A program made the translations under genes and the position numbers. Of a DNA stretch of 64,000 nt, positions 1-10,541 are shown piece by piece. A model generated the notes under the pieces. It searched no databases and had not been told where the DNA came from. It worked only from the letters and a program-made list of their open reading frames with translations. How positions within the stretch are numbered: the stretch's first letter is position 1; each line of letters starts with the position of its first letter. This DNA comes from Endocalyx cinctus. Taxonomy: Eukaryota; Ascomycota; Sordariomycetes; Amphisphaeriales; Apiosporaceae. The stretch spans positions 1-64,000 of the forward strand of contig BCKC01000005.1 in NCBI GenBank assembly GCA_001600455.1. The letters are read 5' to 3'.

Positions 1-95
1 AACCCTAACCCTAACCCTAACCCTAACCCTAACCCTAACCCTAACCCTAACCCTAACCCTAACCCTAACCCTAACCCTAACCCTAACCCTAACCC
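1..95. repeat. Telomeric CCCTAA repeat array
   Basis: About sixteen perfect head-to-tail CCCTAA units with no variants start at the first base and stop abruptly at unique sequence. CCCTAA is the C-strand of the TTAGGG telomere repeat used by most filamentous ascomycetes. An array that starts exactly at the end of the sequence means the window begins at a real chromosome end, with the tip at low coordinates. Confidence 0.98.
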
Positions 96-1294
96 AGAAG
101 GTTTGACAATTGGAGGAAGATATATACCGCCATACACGACGATCATTACACCACGAAACCATATTGCGCGATGTAAGTCTGTCTGAGCCTTAAAAAAAGA
201 ACCTTTTTCAGTCTTATTTACAAATCTGGCACCCACAGTACCGTCCTGCTTTCATAACTCTAATCAATTTGACCCTTTCCGCTGGATTCACAGAGATAAG
301 AATAAAGCGCATGATCTCCGAGCATTTGTTCCCTTCAACGCAGGTCGCTACAGCTGTGTAGGAAGAGAAATTTCTCTGCGCCAAGCCCGCGTATTCCTCA
401 TGACCCTTGTCTCCAAGTTCAAATTTCGTCTGGCAGATGATGAAGATGGTCTTGCAGTTGAAAGAGACATGCAGGACCAATTTACCGTTTTCCCGGGACC
501 CTTGTGGCTGCAATTTGAATCACGGTCGTAGTCGGTCCATGCATAAGTGTGATATATTAACTACTAGTTTACTACTATGTTATGGGAATAATGGAGCCTA
601 GTGATGAGAGATAAGCATAGTACGACTGCATGAAAAGCAAGTATAATCAAATATTACGGCGGTGCATGATGACGCAGAGCCAATTACTAACACAGAGCCT
701 ATTAATTAGTATAGTTAGTTTCTCCACAAGCCTGTATGTAGTTAGTAATTAGTTTTAGTTTCTATCAACAAGTCATTAGACCCCGAATTCCAGAGTCTTC
801 GGTTTTGTTCTCTTTTAGTATTTAACCCATTATATTTTGTACTACCTATACTGTAAATTATCTCAGCATTAATATCTCAGTGCTGCGACAGTCAAATCTA
901 TATGATCAGGTCACTTTGCGTAAGTGTGCCTTTTTTATTTTTTCGCGCCGCGGGTACTTAGCCTGGATCCGATCCTCTCTGGTAAGTTAGAGAAGTCTCT
1001 GCGGTAGGAGGAAGGGCGAAAGTATTGTAGCATATCTGAATAATGAGTCCAAGGGTTACCCTCCACATATTCGTAATTATCTGTAAATAGCCCCTAATAG
1101 TGTAGTAGTACCACATACAAATAACTTGGAGAAAGAGCTCCAACATTGTAACCCTAGTGACGATCCAGTCTACTTGAAGATCAAGGCAAAGACTCGAAGT
1201 AATTAGCATATTTATCAAAGGTCCTAAAGTTGAATAAAAAAAAGAAAGTGTTAAGTGATTAAGGTATTTTAAAAAGATATAGATGCAGAGAACT
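96..1294. other. Subtelomeric stretch without a supported gene
   Basis: AT-rich sequence directly inside the telomere. A minus-strand open frame at 214-513 (99 codons, seven cysteines, ending in a Cys-Gly-Cys-Gln-Ile-Cys-Lys tail) could be a remnant of a small cysteine-rich protein. It has no ATG at its start and no clear signal peptide, so it is not called as a gene. One copy of a dispersed repeat lies at about 652-830. Nothing else is recognised. Confidence 0.6.
652..830. repeat. Dispersed repeat, copy A (solo-LTR-like)
   Basis: This segment shares an ordered series of short blocks with two other places in the window. The blocks are a start like ATTAYGGCGGYGC, then AACRCAGAGYC, then GTAGTTAGT, then a T-rich end like TTTTGTTCTCTTTTAGTA. 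The copies are diverged and about 150-180 bases long. No coding sequence or target-site duplication is evident. A decayed solo LTR of a retrotransposon is the simplest reading, but a MITE-like element is possible. Confidence 0.5.
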
Positions 1295-1300
1295 TCAAGA

Positions 1301-2030
1301 GAGAGGAAAGGGTCCCCCAGTTGTCGCCGGCGGTCTAACCTTCGGCATATGCGCCGCGGCTATCGGAGTGCTCATCGTAGCAGCCCCTTTCTCGTTCGGC
1401 ATTTCCTTGCTTGAAATCTCGGCTGAAATAGCCCTCTGCGCCGCCGCCGGCATAGCGGTGACGGCGGCTGGCTTCGCGAGCAAGCCGGCGACACTGGTAC
1501 AACCACCTCTGGTAAGAGAAACTTTCGTTACTTCGAATACCGCTCAACTAATGTGAAGTTTGCAATAAAAATTACGAGAGTTGCTAACATCTCATAAAAG
1601 GCACCAAAAACACCGGGGTCTTACCCCCCCACGGGCATACTCACAACAATGACAGTCGGCGGAACCCAAATATCCTATTACGGACAATGGTCCGTCCTTG
1701 GCTTCGGATCCCAGTCTACGAGCGGTTGCGACTGCTTCGTCACCTACACCTGCAAGTATGGAGTGGGGTGAGACGAAATATGCGACAATCAGCGGTGAGC
1801 TATCAACAAAATGCTAGCGGAGGGGGAAGGAGTCAAATTAAATGGGCGAGAGCTCAACGCGGGGCCCAATACCGAACTTTGGTTCAGGGCTCCCGTAATA
1901 ACCCAGCTTTATCATGTCAAGTTGACGGATTCCCCATGGGAAATATGGACGTAATTAGCCGGCAGAAATCACCCGCAAGCCTGCCGCTTGGTCAACGGTC
2001 CTGTAAATGGACGTAAGTGAGAAAAGAAAA
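1301..2030 (+). pseudogene. Degenerate small secreted/membrane protein gene
   Basis: Unrecognised family. The first part (about 1301-1555) reads as a hydrophobic, glycine- and alanine-rich helix pair. After a likely intron, the frame from about 1650 encodes a cysteine-containing segment (Gly-Cys-Asp-Cys-Phe-Val-Thr-Tyr-Thr-Cys) and then a conserved-looking stretch that is interrupted by TGA or TAG-type stops at three places (near 1770, 1798 and 1952). Apart from these stops the reading is continuous and has amino-acid use typical of a real protein. No start codon could be fixed. I read it as a decayed gene beside the telomere; its original function cannot be given. Confidence 0.45.
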
Positions 2031-2536
2031 AGAAAGACGCCGCGATACATGTGTACATATACATATACATATACATTTATGAGACAAGCGAGAGAGTAAA
2101 GACTATCCGTATTTGCTTAATTCCTCTTTTTTTGGCCAAGGTAATGGCTTCAACGCATGGAAGGTTGCGCAGTGGAGTAGATGCTCGTCGTACCGTATTA
2201 ACGTTTGCAAGAGCAAGGACCCGTCCCCGCAACTTGGAAAGAAATAAAAGTTTCCTCACCACACTGTTTCTGGGAGAAACGAATAAAGGATACTCTAGGA
2301 AATTTGGGTCGTTAGCTGGAAACCGTGGTGTTGGAGCAGGGCAGCATTTCGTATCGGCTTAGGGTTAGATTCTCAAACCCCAGGCGGTCTCTGCTTCGCT
2401 TCCCATACATACAACGACGCCAAAGGTGACAAGCAGAATACCATAATCGCTGGCCACGGACTCAGAGTCTTGAATGACGATCCGTAAATATACCCTATAT
2501 AATAAATAACCACATCTCCGGGCAAAACTTTTAACA

Positions 2537-3190
2537 ATGAACCATATTAGTTCGTTCGCAGCGCCTTATAACTGTCCTCGACAGGACTGGAAAGTCAACC
2601 CGGCATCATACGCTTCAGGGGCAAAACGTCCCAAGGATATTAACAGCGCGGCATACCTGAAACGAGGCCCCAAGAAAGAAGTTATCGCGACCTCTGAGAC
2701 ATCAATGTCTGCTGTCAACGACACCACGCCTAATCCACGGCTGTCCCCGGAGTTCCTGTCGATGTGTCACGTTGATATAAACGCCGAACCAGGATTTAAG
2801 GATGTCGGATTAGACTACGATGACCTCTATTTTGAATACATATACGAAAATGAGGTAAATGGAAGAACCTGCGATATCATTTACGATGATCTAAGCTAGG
2901 TTAAACTGCTGATTAGCGAAGATGGCAAAGTCGAGTACCTCTATGACGATAAAGACATATATGAGGAAGAGGTTACGATCACAAGTGTTAATATTTCTAC
3001 AGCGGAGGCGACAGGAGAGGCGGCCAAGCCAAGTGATACATTTGAGAGCCTCCCTGCTAGTACCACGAGAAGTGATAACGTGTTCGGGAGTTCTGTAACA
3101 TTATTTAACTTAGTTATCACAATATTTCTTTTTCTTAAAATGATACTTTTTCAACCTCTATTGATACATTATACTCAGTTATTTATAATA
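2537..3190 (+). pseudogene. Open frame split by one in-frame TAG, possible GPI-anchored protein relic
   Basis: From an ATG at 2537 the frame is open for 120 codons, hits TAG at 2897-2899, and continues open in the same frame for roughly another 90 codons. The downstream part is acidic and Thr/Ser-rich and ends in a hydrophobic stretch after Val-Phe-Gly-Ser-Ser, as in a GPI-attachment or tail-anchor signal. The upstream part is rich in Tyr, Asp and Glu near its end (Tyr-Asp-Asp-Leu-Tyr-Phe-Glu-Tyr). The even character of the two halves suggests a single ancestral coding sequence broken by a nonsense change. No signal peptide is visible, so an upstream exon is probably missing. Family not recognised. 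Confidence 0.4.
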
Positions 3191-4280
3191 TCTATGCTAA
3201 TTACTAAGTCTCTCAGGTTGTTTTTCTTTTTTTCTTTTTTTTTAAAAAAAAAAAAAAAGAGAAAAAAAAAAGAGAAGAAAAAGTGACACGTTCAGCTCGT
3301 AAGCCGTGACACAGTGAATAATTTTTTTTTTTTTTTTTAGGCCTTTTTACGGGGAGCATGCTTACCACTTGGTAAACAAATTTCCGACCTTCCAACTTAC
3401 CCAACTACAAGAAATAATATTACATAGGTTTAATAAAAGTTTTAAACCTGCATTTGGGTCCTTCTAATATTAATTTTGTAATGTTGTTAAATATATGCGG
3501 GCGTCTCCCGACTTTCTAATTAGTGTCTGGGCTGATATCAATGAGGTGTGACATTGAATAGCACCATAGAACAGTCTAGGATCCTTCAGGATTAGTATCC
3601 TGTTTTTGTAACCAACAACAGATGCATAATTACATATTTCTATATTGATTTTGGAGTAATAATCCAGGTTCTTACGTGATAAGAACTCTAGAGCCAGTGA
3701 TGCTTATCATTAAGGATATTACGGTAGAGATGCTGGTAAAACATGCAGCAAACCATGCAATATGTGGCATTTTGTTGAAACAACTACATTCAGCTTAGTT
3801 TTTGCAGGCAATTCGTGGATGGCGGCGAAAGCGGGGGAAGTCTTAGAGGTAATTAAATAAAACTCGTAGAATCCGGTGAGTCTGTATTAATTATATAGAC
3901 AACTGTAAATCTTTGTGTTCTTGATAGCGATAGTGATTTATGTATAGTGAAAGAAATCAAAATAAAAGTTGAGAAGGCTTATGCATATTTACGAGTCTGC
4001 CTGGCTGAAGAGGCCTACGCAAAGTTATACGCAGGAAGTGGTCGATATATTAATTGATCATGTCCAGGCTAGTAACCACTCTAATTTCATATTATCAGAT
4101 CAAGTAAATGTTCTTCTAAACAAAAAGAAAAAACCATGATATTGTGACAAGACTCATTTTTATTTCATGTACCAAAATTTATCCTATTATTCGCATTGCA
4201 TTATAATAGTAGTCGTGTGTGTCATCGATCAATATTACTTAAGTAAATTTCAGTAATATTATTATACAAGAATATATAGA
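3191..4280. other. AT-rich stretch without genes
   Basis: Contains mixed poly-T and poly-A tracts at about 3221-3290 and a poly-T run near 3320-3339, then AT-rich sequence with no open frame of convincing composition. The bias would fit old repeat-induced mutation, but no parent repeat can be identified here. Confidence 0.6.
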
Positions 4281-4546
4281 CTATTTAGGAAGTGGAACAG
4301 TATTGACTATATTTCCATTCTCCAAGTATACAGTCTCGTATCCTACCAGCACAATCGCACATTCCGTATTAACCCAATCTTTTTCTGGCTTAGCAATCTT
4401 CTCTGACCATTCTGGACTGGATAGTACGTTTCTCAAATCATCGGGATTGCGAACCCAGTAAGAGGTTACTCCACCAAAATCTTCCATTCTCCAATTACCG
4501 CTTTTTCTCTCCTTCAATTCCTGCTCGAAGCTGGTCTGGAGTTCCA
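4281..4546 (-). pseudogene. 3' fragment of an EthD-domain protein gene
   Basis: The minus-strand frame encodes the C-terminal half of an EthD-like protein. It has the Phe-Gly-Gly-Val-Thr-Ser-Tyr-Trp-Val core, a Pro-Glu-Trp segment, and the closing Val-Gly-Tyr-Glu-Thr-Val-Tyr-Leu-Glu strand before a stop at 4281. EthD-fold proteins in fungi often act as dehydratases or helper enzymes in aromatic polyketide clusters. Only about 85 residues remain and the N-terminal half is absent. The frame runs directly out of laccase-coding sequence near 4530-4546, so this is the 3' part of a chimeric relic and not a whole gene. Confidence 0.6.
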
Positions 4547-5830
4547 GGAGTCATAGGAAATAGTGGAACGGTTGAAGAAAATGGATCCTGTTAAACAAAG
4601 TAATTCGGTTCTTTCGATTCGAGATAATAGTAAACAACGACGAAATTATACTTACATTTACGCAATCATTTGACTCCCAGTTGGTTGTTGTTGTCTGTGG
4701 TAAAATTTCCTGATCGGCCTCTGGGTCGTAGATGACAGCGGTAGCGTTGGGCTGGTAAGTAGTTACATTAATAAGACATGGGACATCTAATTCGGAACGC
4801 ATCCAAACAGCATTAGTGGCAGGCCCTGAAGCTTTCACGAGAATATCCGTTCTTTGCCATACGCCTAACGTCGCTACTTTGGTAGTATATTGTTGGATAG
4901 GCACGAAATCATTTGCAATGATGATCAATTCATGATTATCGATGGAAAAATTTCTGCTTACCACTTCCGCCCATATTAATAAGCCTTAATAGGTGGGTTT
5001 TCCCAGCTTCAAAGAAAAGTTTGGACCAAGTGGCACCTTGCGAGCTACAAGGGACGTCTAAACTAGCCAAACTGCAGTTGAATGGCATCTTGGCATTAAT
5101 AAGGTTGTTATCAACTGAGAGGAAACCAGGGGGAATGTGGTGCACAGCCAAAAGATAACTGAAGTACTCCGTATGTGTATAGTCTATCTTTTTTTTATAT
5201 TAGAGATGAAGTGATTTAACTAAATCTTGGAAGATTCACAATAACTAGATGGAACTTATTAGCTGTATCGGACCAAGGTCAATATCGTAGTCTTAAATTT
5301 CGGGACTAGGCCGATATACTTTCGTTAGACTTTTGTCGACAACGAAGGGCAAGTAGATAAGGGATCTCACCCGTATAACCATCGGAGCAAATAGTCCATC
5401 AATGTACTGTGCTAGATAATGAGAATGCCACCAGCTAGTTCCATAATTCTCAGCTTGGAAGCTATATATAAACGTCTCACTAGGTGCTATTGGACACTCC
5501 TGCACAAAAGGCACGCCATCATATCAAGGGGTATCGCTTTTTGGTAGCCCATGCCAGTGAATAGAAGTCCCTTCCATTGGACCGTCGATGGCATTGTGCA
5601 CGCTGACTTGAATCGTATCTCCCCAGTTTGCTTCAATCAGGGGACCTGGGAACTGGTTATTCACAAGGAACAGTGTCTTGGGCACTTTATCTGGGTTTTT
5701 TATGGTCCTTTGGATGGTGAAGTTAATTATAGTATCGGGTTATTCCTGTTTTTGGAGCAGGTCCATCTGGCTTAACTAAACTATCCCAGGGGACATCCAA
5801 TGGAGAAGCCTGGAGAGAATCAGCAAGTGA
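4530..5830 (-). pseudogene. Laccase (multicopper oxidase) pseudogene, truncated
   Basis: Read on the minus strand from high to low coordinates, it carries cupredoxin domain 1 with the copper motifs Ser-Ile-His-Trp-His-Gly and Trp-His-Ser-His-Tyr. It then has domain 2 with Phe-Ser-Ile-Asp-Asn-His-Glu and a conserved Ala-Val-Trp-Met-Arg-Ser. Defects are plain. A TGA at 5524-5526 stands where laccases have Trp in Thr-Pro-Trp-Tyr-Asp-Gly-Val-Pro. There is an extra TTAA-like 4-base block near 5728 inside the Tyr-Tyr-Asn-Phe-Thr motif, and degenerate sequence with stops at 5165-5290. The whole third cupredoxin domain, with the T1 copper ligands, is missing and is replaced by an EthD tail. It cannot encode a working oxidase. 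Confidence 0.85.
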
Positions 5831-6943
5831 AACTAACATATTGCATATTTGAGGCCAAGAAGAGTGACTGCGTCGAAATCTCGTGGACTTGCTGCATTAG
5901 AGAGAAATTTTGGCAGTCGCAAATTGCTAAAAGAGACATCTTCAACTTTATAATATTGTTATAATAATTGGAACAATGCCGATTAACTATCATGCAACTG
6001 GAGATCCAGTACATTTCATTACTTACATCCGCTTATGAGAATTGGGAAGCTCCAAAATATGGAGATCAAAAGACTAGCGAATTTATTCTAGAGCATCATT
6101 CGAACGAGAACACAATAAGTTTGGCAAAATAAATTTGTTGATAAGTAAATTTTGACTAGTTTTACAATAAACGGCGCCTTCTCCTTTGCGGGAAGACTCA
6201 TGTAGATATTAGAATTAAATCGCAAAAATGTAGTATACGAGTCTTATTTCTCCCAATTGATTTCGATCTAACATATCAGCATAAGTTGGCTGCCTACTCA
6301 ACTGTCGACAATGAATTGGCGGAATATGCTACGGAAAGGCCTGGTCGGGAATCATTTAGCTAAGAAAAGCTATTATACCAACACATTTTATCCCAGTTTT
6401 GATATAACTAGGATGTAATAAACATCGAATAATGTTAAGCCAAGACACTCGAGAAGCTCAAAGCTGGATATTTAGCCCCCCTGTATGTGACAGCTCCGAA
6501 AGGAGGGGGAGAGGGGCTGTGTGTGACATAATTTTGATGGATGCATATATCATGCAATATCATTGTTGTTGGTTTCCGTGAGTGTGGCACAAGGATGAAT
6601 TCACGCATGTTTTTCTTCCTTAGGCCCCAACGTTCTGCAGGCTCCTGGAAGATACCTCGATCCATTTACCTTTTTAGATAGTGGTATATCACCAACTAGA
6701 ATAATATATCGTCACTCTTTAGATCTTATCAAAGTCTTACGGTGAAATTAATATGGTACAGTTAAAGACGTTAAAGCTCTGCTAATAGATTGTTGGACAC
6801 TACATTCATTCATCTCAAATTCTTTTTCTCTCTTCCCATTTTCTACTCTCCTTCTACCCTTTCTAACATACTTCTGGAGCATAAATTTCAAAGATCTCTT
6901 ATAGTATTTATACCTATCTATTATATTCGACAACCAAACAGCC
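5831..6943. other. Stretch without a supported gene
   Basis: The start of this stretch (5820-5950, minus strand) may still hold a decayed 5' end of the laccase relic. A 76-codon minus-strand frame at 6435-6665 has an ATG but no recognisable domain and sits alone. The last 150 bases before 6944 are a CT-rich leader typical of fungal promoters. Confidence 0.5.
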
Positions 6944-8419
6944 ATGACGTTCAATCTAGGCCAAGCCATATCTTTGGCAGACCAGATTGAGTCAATTCTC
7001 AATAATCCGCAAGTTTCCGCTGAGTCAATTGACGACAATGTTCGTCGCAAGCTACGTGAGGGAAGCCGGAAGCTGTCTCTTTTGATGGAAGCGCCTGGGG
7101 ATTCTATTCATCGGATTAACAACACTGTATGGATTCTGTTTCTTTGTCTCCTGTGTAAAATTATAGTATACCTGTGGTACAACAGTGACTGACAGTAGGT
7201 GCAGCCCTTGCAGCTTGTACTTGCACGAATTGGCGTTGAAACTGAACTTTTCCAATTTCTGGTCGATGCCGATGGAACCACTGCTACAGTTGAAGACATT
7301 GTACGCAAGACAAAGATAGACCCGATCTTGACGAGTAAGAATTCAATGAACTCCGCCTGTGCTCGCTATTAATTCATGGTACATAGAGAGACTTTTGCGC
7401 TACTTTCAATCATTTGGGATGATTTCCCAACCAGGAATTGATTCATACCAAGCGAACAATATCACCAAGGCCCTGGCCTCCGAGGCTGGTAAATCGGGTG
7501 TGAATTACTTGTTAGTATTAGACTCTCGTATTAGTGATAGCTATATCTGATAATTTCTCAGCTTTGAAATGATATCTCCCTCCTTCATGGCATTTCCCAA
7601 GTTCCTGCGCGAGAACGGATACCGCAATCCCACTGATTCTGAACATTGCCCTTGGCATTTGGGACATCAAACGGAACTGTCTCCGTTTCCGTGGCTGCAA
7701 GCTCACCCTGAGCACGTTGGATATTTCCTTCCCTGGATGGCACACCAACGAGATGGCTTGCCTATATTCCTGGATGTCATCGACTTCGAAGCAGAATTAG
7801 CCCAAGGAACCACTGACTCGACTCCTCTTTTCGTAGACGTTGGTGGAGCTTTAGGTCACCAATGTGTTGCCTTGAAAGAACGCTTCCCAAACCTTCCTGG
7901 TCGAATTATACTGCAAGACCAACCCCATATTATCGAGCAGGTAAAGGCCAATCCTTTGCCAGGCTTTGCTGGGATCGAAGCATGTGTTTATGACTTTTTC
8001 ACTCCTCAACCAATCAAAGGTATATAGCAACCCGGTTTATTCTTGTAAAAATCCATATATTTTACCCTGGTAACTGTTCGCTTATGGTAACATTTGATTA
8101 TGTAGGTGCCCGAGCATACTATCTTCGAAACATCCTTCATGACTGGCCAAGCCACAAGTGTAAGGAAATTCTCAAGAATATCAAAGCAGGCATGACGGCG
8201 GAATCAGTGCTGTTGATTGATGAGATGGTTCTTTCTGAGCGTGGTGCTCCATGGAGAGCAACTCAGCTAGATATGGCAATGATTACATGCCTAGCTGCAA
8301 TGGAACGATCCGAATCTGAGTGGCATAACCTTCTTGACGAAGCTGGTTTCAAAGTGGTAAAGGTTTGGCGGTACACAGACGAGTGCGAGGATTGCGTGCT
8401 AGTCGCAGTGCCCAAGTAG
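6944..8419 (+). CDS. O-methyltransferase, fungal Methyltransf_2 family
   Basis: Five exons (6944-7126, 7199-7334, 7387-7510, 7562-8019, 8106-8419) join in phase to 404 residues, all with GT...AG introns of 51-86 bases. The protein transfers a methyl group from S-adenosylmethionine to a hydroxyl of an aromatic or polyketide substrate, probably in the cytosol. The SAM site is visible at about residues 239-247 (Val-Asp-Val-Gly-Gly-Ala-Leu-Gly-His), and the catalytic histidine is in Leu-His-Asp-Trp at about 312. Length and motif order match fungal secondary-metabolite O-methyltransferases. No stop or frameshift was seen, in contrast to the laccase and EthD relics next to it, with which it may once have formed a tailoring cluster. 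Substrate unknown. Confidence 0.88.
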
Positions 8420-10541
8420 TGTCTAGGAAGTCAATTATGTGTCCTGATACCGGTCAATGATTATGTGACGGAGAAGTGGGACTGAATAGGACCTGGTATC
8501 GGAGACGTTAAATTAAGGGGTGGAATCAAGCTTATTGACCCGGTCTGAGAGATTGGCTGATCCCGTAATTACGTATTACTAGCTCAGGGAGCATTATAAA
8601 TAAGTTGCTGAGCTCCCGTTTGATTCATGGAAATAAATAGTTCCTTAAGCCCTAATTCAATGAGATGTTTACATAGTATATTTAATATGATTGTCAAGCT
8701 CTCAATCCACACCCATAAGCTCTAAGCCTCTAACTCTCTGAAAGATTTTATACTCGGTGTAATACCTGCAACTTTCATATGGCAACTTTATCTCACACTT
8801 CGAAAGCGCATTTCCTTGATGGTGTTACTAGGGGCTGGTGCGGTGTCAGGTGTCTGTGCTGCTCTGAAGACGGCTCAGCTTGTGTCTCTCACCGCTCGGT
8901 CTGATCTTACGTGGGAGACATTTGATCTTTTCTCTTGGGTCAGCTCAGAAATATTGTTATAGTCATTCTTTGCGGATCTATTCCGAGTTTTAAGCCTTTA
9001 TGTGGTCGCTTTTGCGTAAGAAAAAAATCAATCGTGTCTTTCAAATCTACCGAAATGAGCCGATGTGCTACAATCCGCAGTCACAAAGTATTGTGGCGGT
9101 GCGAAAGGGATGACTAACACAGAGTCTTTAGTATCATTAGTTAACCCCGCAGAGCCGTATGTAGTTAGTTCTTAGTTTTATCGTCAATCATTATATACCA
9201 AGTGCAGCGGAGTCTTCTGTTATGTTTCTTTTCAGTACGTTATAAAATGATACCTATGCTTTGCATAATAAATTACATGTGATGCATAGGTATTATTTTT
9301 GTACTAAATACCAAGCTATACCTAAATAATTCACCGCCTTCCGGTTCATTTTTCTAACCAAAAATAACTTAGAAAATTACCAATAGCGACGGCGAACCAC
9401 GCGATACCTTCATTAAAGTAGCGACGACGACGAGGAAAAGGGATTAAAAAAAAAAAAAAAAACTATTTCCAATTTCCGTGACCTATAACCTAGAATGCCA
9501 CATACCTGCTTTTTAGAGAGGTCGGGTACGGCTTAAAAAACGGCAGAAAAGTGAACGCTTTACTTGGTGAGGGCATTCCGGAGTGGGTGGCGAAAAGGAT
9601 ACATCAAAACGTCTTAAGTAAAAAGAAGTGGACGCTGGAAAACAGTTACGCAGGCAATTTACAGTTGAAACTAGTTTTTAAGTGTTAGAAAAACTAAAAG
9701 TGGGATTATAACGAGATATGAATAGGAAAGGACTGAAACCCGCGGGACTAAACGAATAAGTTTTATCGATGGTGTAGGATGATATGTATATGATGATGAA
9801 TGATGTTGAAGACTAGGTAAATTCTGAAATTTTCAAGTTTTTTTTTTTATAGTGAGATCTTATGCAGTACGTCTTCCTGATATAACGTACCCTGCACTCA
9901 TAATTACCCCAGAAAAACAATCACAGCCTAAGAAGACGAAAGTTAATTTATAACAGCCCAGCTACATTGCTGATTTAGTTTCTACATCTTTGGAATATGC
10001 ATAGCAATGAATAAGTCGCTAGTATAGCCCGCGACTGATTCGGGAAAGGGAGGGAGCTGTTGCATTTACCAAGCCCTTAGGTCATTCTTAGCCCGCCTTT
10101 TCCTGTGAACGCTTCTTCGCTAGATCGACCAAACCAACCAGTGCGGGCGCAATCTTCTGTAGCTACAAGAGTCATCGCGTAGCTTACGATTTGGGAATTG
10201 ATTGGTAGAACTCTATTGTGGTACCTATCCTTTTGTTTCTTTCCGGTATATGTATAGCTTTCTATACTCCCTTGAAAATATTGAAAATGATTGTATTCCG
10301 AGGTTGCTTCTGTCTACTACTGTCTTTCTACATAACCGATTCCAATTAACCCATCCCATTCGATTTTACTGGGTTTCTGACCATACTCTGGATACCTATA
10401 TACCGCAGCCATGATTTCGATAGGAGAGCAAGATCCATCTGTACGTATCGTCTGCTTAAAAAAAAAAAAAAAAAAAAACGCTTGGTGAAGGAATGAAGGC
10501 CCCAATATAAAAGACTTGCTGATCTGGGAATCATCCATAGT
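8420..10541. other. Long AT-rich intergenic stretch
   Basis: About 2.1 kb without a convincing open frame. Copy B of the dispersed repeat lies at about 9089-9240, and poly-A or poly-T tracts occur near 9446-9461, 9839-9848 and 10458-10477. A short ATG-initiated exon candidate at 10411 (just before the receptor gene) may be its missing first exon. Nothing else recognised. Confidence 0.6.
9089..9240. repeat. Dispersed repeat, copy B (solo-LTR-like)
   Basis: Shows the same ordered blocks as the copy near 650: ATTGTGGCGGTGC, AACACAGAGTC, GTATGTAGTTAGT, then AGTCTTCTGTTATGTTTCTTT close to the end. About 150 bases with point differences and small gaps relative to copy A. Same orientation as the other copies. 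Confidence 0.5.

Noticed and set aside
3080..3286. Open frame ending in a lysine-rich run
   Set aside because: The end is a translated poly-A tract; only its first part overlaps the relic at 2537-3190.
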